DNA of 7,877 bases from JBEIHX01 sp044375455 (GTDB lineage: Bacteria; Pseudomonadota; Alphaproteobacteria; Caulobacterales; Aquidulcibacteraceae): the NCBI GenBank assembly GCA_044375455.1, contig JBILMQ010000168.1:1-7877 (forward strand), in the 5' to 3' direction. The position numbers and the translations under genes are program-made. This document shows positions 5,784-7,877 of the stretch, piece after piece (within the stretch, counting starts at the first letter, position 1; every line of letters begins with the position of its first letter). The notes under the pieces were generated by a model. The model ran no database searches, was not told the origin of the DNA, and saw only the letters and a program-made list of their open reading frames with translations.

Positions 5784-6790
5784 CACGCAGCACTCCGAGC
5801 CATCAATGCCATGTAATCGGCGGCCTTGGTGGTGCGCACATCAGTGCGCGGGAGAAACGGGTATTGGTCCAGGCTCAGGGCTGGCGCGCGCTTTTCGACC
5901 TTCGCCACGGCGAGTTGTTTTACCGCATCAAAGCCGATGACATTGAGCCGGATCGCATCTTCGATGGCGGCGGCGACGATCGGGATCTGGAAGATCTCCA
6001 AAAGCCGCAACACCTGAATGTATTCGCGTCGCCCTTTGGTCTTCATCCGCGCTTCGATGAGCCTACGCATGTCAGCGAAGCACGCCGGCAGATCCCAGCC
6101 CTGCAAGGCTTTTGCCTGGTCCAGCGCGCCAGGCTTCTGCTCGATCAGCGCCAGATAGTGGAGCGGATCGGCGATGAAATCGCCGCTGTCATAGGAGCGC
6201 GGCTGATCGGCGATGATCTCACCTTCGCTCGTGATAACGACACGATCGACGAAGCCTTTGACCATCACCTCGCGATGTGCAAAGCGTGTCGGCACAGAGT
6301 AATCGTTGCTGCGATAGCGTACCAGCGATGTGGACGAGACGCGGCCCGGCCGCTTTTCGCAGGACTCAAACGTGCCGACAGGCGTCTCGCGAAGCGCCGC
6401 CGCATCCGCGCTCATCCGGGCGCCGATGGTTTCCTTGGCGCCGGCGACAGTGTCGCCTTGGCGCTGGATGCACCGCTCCAGAAGGCGCGCATTCAGTTCA
6501 TCAATCGACTGCGCCTCCGGGATCGGTGTCATGAAATTGCGCCGGGCATATTTGACCAAGCCTTCGACTTTTCCTTTGTCATTGCCCTTTCCGGGGCGGC
6601 CAAAGCGCGCATCGAACAAGAAGTGGCTTTTCAGCCCCGTGAACGCCAGCGTCGGCACGCGCTCGCCGTCGCCGGTGATGCGCGCCACCGCGATCTTGGT
6701 ATTGTCGTACAAGATCGAGCGCGGCACACCGCCGAAGAAGGCGAACGCGCTGACATGGCCATCGAGAAACGCTTCGGTCGTCTCGGCTGG

Positions 6791-6832
6791 CTTCAGCGCG
6801 AGCGCGCCACCGGTTCGAGCGCCGCGCTGAAG
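6791..6832. repeat. Small palindromic insertion in istA, copy 2
   Basis: Outer arms CTTCAGCGCG (6791-6800) and CGCGCTGAAG (6823-6832) are perfect inverted repeats around a core GCGCCACCGGTTCGAGCG (6804-6821). It separates the istA codons for VKAF and PAETTEAF, which are adjacent in the family. The net extra length is about 38 bp. The core matches the insertion at 7043-7073 at 17 of 18 positions in the opposite orientation. Confidence 0.75.
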
Positions 6833-7042
6833 GCCTTCACAAAACAAGCGTCCGAGTGCGGAAGAGCCATGCAGAAGAAATGCGCTTTGCGTCGCACGCC
6901 GGCGATGATGACATGCGCCTCGCCGAAATCGGCCTGCGCATGACCGGGCGGGTGCGCCAAAGGCACAAACGCCTCCTTCAGGCGCCGGCCGCGCTCACGC
7001 ACGACCTCTTTGACCCGATCATAGCCGCCCTGATAGCCGTTC

Positions 7043-7073
7043 GCCGATCGCTCGAACCCGTGGCGCGATCGGC
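7043..7073. repeat. Small palindromic insertion in istA, copy 1
   Basis: Perfect 9-bp arms GCCGATCGC (7043-7051) and GCGATCGGC (7065-7073) flank a 13-nt centre. On the minus strand the core reads GCGCCACGGGTTCGAGCG (7066-7049). It splits the istA codons for RLRD and NGYQGGY, adding about 34 bp. The outer arms differ from those of copy 2, so only the core is shared. Confidence 0.75.
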
Positions 7074-7397
7074 TCACCATCACGCAGCCGCTCCCAGATG
7101 CGCTTGGCCGTATGGCGCTGCTTGGGCGGCGCATTGATGTCGGCCGCGAGAATAGCGTCGATGACGCCCAGGAACGGCCCGAGCTTAGGCTTGGCCCGCG
7201 GCGCCTCAAGCCGATAGCCAGGCGGCGCCGAAAACGCCAGGCACTTGTCAACTGTCTTGCGGTCAATTCCGAACAACCGCGCAGCCGCCCGCCGACTGCC
7301 GCCCTCGATCACCACGTAACGGCGAACGGATTCGTAAACGTCCTTGTCCTTCATCCCGGCGCCGCCTCCCGTGACCGGCAGGCTGGCGACCATAGAT

Positions 7398-7465
7398 GTG
7401 GCTGGTTTTTGGACCGCCACGCACCGTTAACAAACGGCGCCTCTATGGCCCATTATTGGGGCGCC
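7398..7465 (-). repeat. IS21 right-end repeats
   Basis: On the minus strand, 21-bp units at 7465-7445 (GGCGCCCCAATAATGGGCCA start) and 7418-7398 (GGCGGTCCAAAAACCAGCCA start) match the left-end repeats in inverse orientation. A more degenerate unit lies between them at 7441-7421. Spacing is about 23-24 bp, as at the left end. Confidence 0.7.
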
Positions 7466-7479
7466 GCGTACACTTGGCA

Positions 7480-7520
7480 GCGGCGCCCGGGCCGTGGCCG
7501 ATGGCTTGCCGCAATCTTGA
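7480..7520 (+). pseudogene. Probable displaced C-terminus of the helix-turn-helix gene
   Basis: Right of the IS21 end, one plus frame reads ARAVADGLPQS and stops at TGA (7518-7520). This is the kind of short tail expected after DPDAV in this regulator family, giving a protein of about 90 residues. The frame is one base out from simple rejoining through the GCGG duplication, so a 1-bp deletion must be assumed or the match is chance. Confidence 0.4.
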
Positions 7521-7813
7521 TCGGCGTTGGCCCCGCAAGTCCGGGCAATACGGCTCAGTGCTGAGCCGCGGCCCCGGGTGGGCGACTAACGCGCTTCCGG
7601 CGGCGCTCGCACTCTTTCCCAGGCTTTCCCAGCGTTTCCCCGTGACCCGGCCCTCCCAGGGTTCAGCCGACCACGGGAGATCATCCCCCAACCTGGTACC
7701 CAGCCCGCCCAGGCTTTCCCAGCGATGCCTGCCGTTTCAATTTTTTTGGTACCCATGTGGTACCCAGGCGTTTTCTTCGAACCGGTCGACCTCGAGAAAA
7801 CCCTTGGGGGACA
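7521..7813. other. Non-coding segment with direct repeats, likely integrase arm region
   Basis: No frame here resembles a protein family. It contains an 8-bp hairpin CGGCTCAG-TG-CTGAGCCG (7551-7568) that might end the fic operon, and CTTTCCC-type motifs at 10-bp steps (7614-7640). A 17-bp direct repeat CCCAGGCTTTCCCAGCG lies at 7618-7634 and 7708-7724. Three exact TGGTACCCA boxes lie at 7694-7702, 7747-7755 and 7758-7766, the last two 11 bp apart. Next to the tRNA core at 7814 these are good candidates for integrase arm-type or accessory-factor sites. Confidence 0.55.
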
Positions 7814-7858
7814 TGGAGCGGGCGAGGCGATTCGAACGCCCGACCCTCACCTTGGCAG
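7814..7858 (-). repeat. tRNA-Gly(GCC) 3' half, probable island attachment core
   Basis: Read on the minus strand from 7858: C-T-GCC-A-A (anticodon loop with anticodon GCC at 7856-7854), 3' anticodon stem GGTGA, variable loop GGGTC, T arm GGGCG-TTCGAAT-CGCCT, acceptor strand CGCCCGC, discriminator T and CCA (7816-7814). Every element has the right length for a 3' half. The bases 5' of the loop (AGTTA) do not pair with GGTGA, and no D arm follows, so this is not a complete gene. A 3' half cut in the anticodon loop is the standard core left when an island integrates into a tRNA gene. Confidence 0.82.
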
Positions 7859-7877
7859 TAACTGGTGCGACGACCCA

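Larger units (their letters stand above)
5783..7354 (-). pseudogene. istA: IS21 transposase IstA, split by two small palindromic insertions
   Basis: The start is ATG 7354 (MKDKDVYESVRRYVVIEGG) with GGGAGG 10 nt upstream. The N-terminal helix-turn-helix reads RRAAARLFGIDRKTVDKCLA. The gene lies in three pieces. Piece one (7354 to about 7078) ends at KRIWERLRDG. Piece two (about 7040-6833) holds GYQGGYDRVK, AHPPGHAQADFGEA with the first catalytic Asp (codon 6930-6928), and SDACFVKAF. Piece three (about 6790-5783) holds PAETTEAF, YDNTK with the second Asp (6706-6704), KGKVEGLV with the Glu (6565-6563), and the C-terminal beta-barrel region. Pieces one and three share a frame and piece two is shifted, consistent with insertions of about 34 and 38 bp that sum to a multiple of three. 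Stops inside the insertions still prevent read-through. Apart from these sites the gene looks undamaged, so the disruption is recent or tolerated. Confidence 0.88.
4789..7479 (-). mobile_element. IS21-family insertion sequence, about 2.69 kb
   Basis: The element contains istA and istB in the usual order on the minus strand. The left end begins TGTCAACGGCGCCCG (4789) and the right end, read inward, begins TGCCAAGTGTACGCGGCGCCC (from 7479), giving TGYCAA, a 7-nt length difference, and a shared CGGCGCCC. Each end carries three about 21-bp repeats, the usual IstA-binding layout. GCGG flanks both sides (4785-4788 and 7480-7483), consistent with a 4-bp target duplication but weak in GC-rich DNA. 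An alternative right terminus is 7472 (TGTACGCGGCG inward), which leaves no matching flank. The element interrupts the helix-turn-helix gene. Its own genes are frameshifted, so it is probably immobile unless helped by another copy. Confidence 0.85.

Noticed and set aside
5864..6943. 359-codon plus-strand frame opposite istA.
   Set aside because: It is a shadow of the IstA coding sequence. The minus strand carries the recognisable DDE motifs and C-terminal domain.
7443..7691. Minus-strand frame of 82 codons at the right end.
   Set aside because: It spans the IS21 terminus and its flank, has no family resemblance and no ribosome binding site.
7777..7786. TCGAACCGGT near the att region matching part of the istA insert core.
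   Set aside because: Only 10 bases are shared and no surrounding palindrome is present, so it is likely chance in GC-rich DNA.
7814..7877. Complete tRNA-Gly gene.
   Set aside because: The 5' anticodon strand does not pair and the D arm and 5' acceptor strand are missing in the remaining bases.

Overview
The window is high-GC accessory DNA, most likely from an alphaproteobacterium. The support is the IS21, IS66 and serine-recombinase protein types, the codon usage, and a tRNA-Gly(GCC) 3' half at the right end. It reads as the degraded edge of a tRNA-targeted genomic island that has been hit repeatedly by transposons.

Left part (1-1464): a graveyard of fragments. In order these are the N-terminus of an IS21 istA (minus strand, running off the left edge), the C-terminus of an IS66 tnpA with the first half of tnpB (plus), the C-terminal third of a large serine recombinase (minus), and a short hsdM fragment with an in-frame stop (minus). 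The fragments abut with almost no spacer, which points to repeated deletions.

Middle (1361-3029): a tyrosine integrase (plus) with all catalytic residues but a replaced N-terminus, convergent with a small AlpA/excisionase-like DNA-binding protein (minus).

3189-4788: a class II Fic AMP-transferase gene and a downstream XRE-type helix-turn-helix gene. Upstream of fic lies the most striking object in the window, seven palindromes alternating strictly between a 29-bp and a 19-bp form. They are separated by 11-12 bp and end exactly at the fic start codon. Three full units of about 72 bp plus one terminal long palindrome make up the array. The Fic protein carries its own winged helix, so autoregulation through the array is a natural hypothesis.

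4789-7479: an IS21-family element (istA and istB on the minus strand) inserted in the helix-turn-helix gene, whose probable last codons reappear at about 7484-7520. Both ends carry 21-bp repeats. istA is broken by two small palindromic insertions that share an 18-bp core in opposite orientation. istB is broken once near its end. A perfect 38-bp palindrome follows istB.

7521-7877: no gene. It holds three TGGTACCCA boxes, two copies of a 17-bp repeat, and a tRNA-Gly 3' half cut in the anticodon loop. This is the layout of an integrase attachment site.
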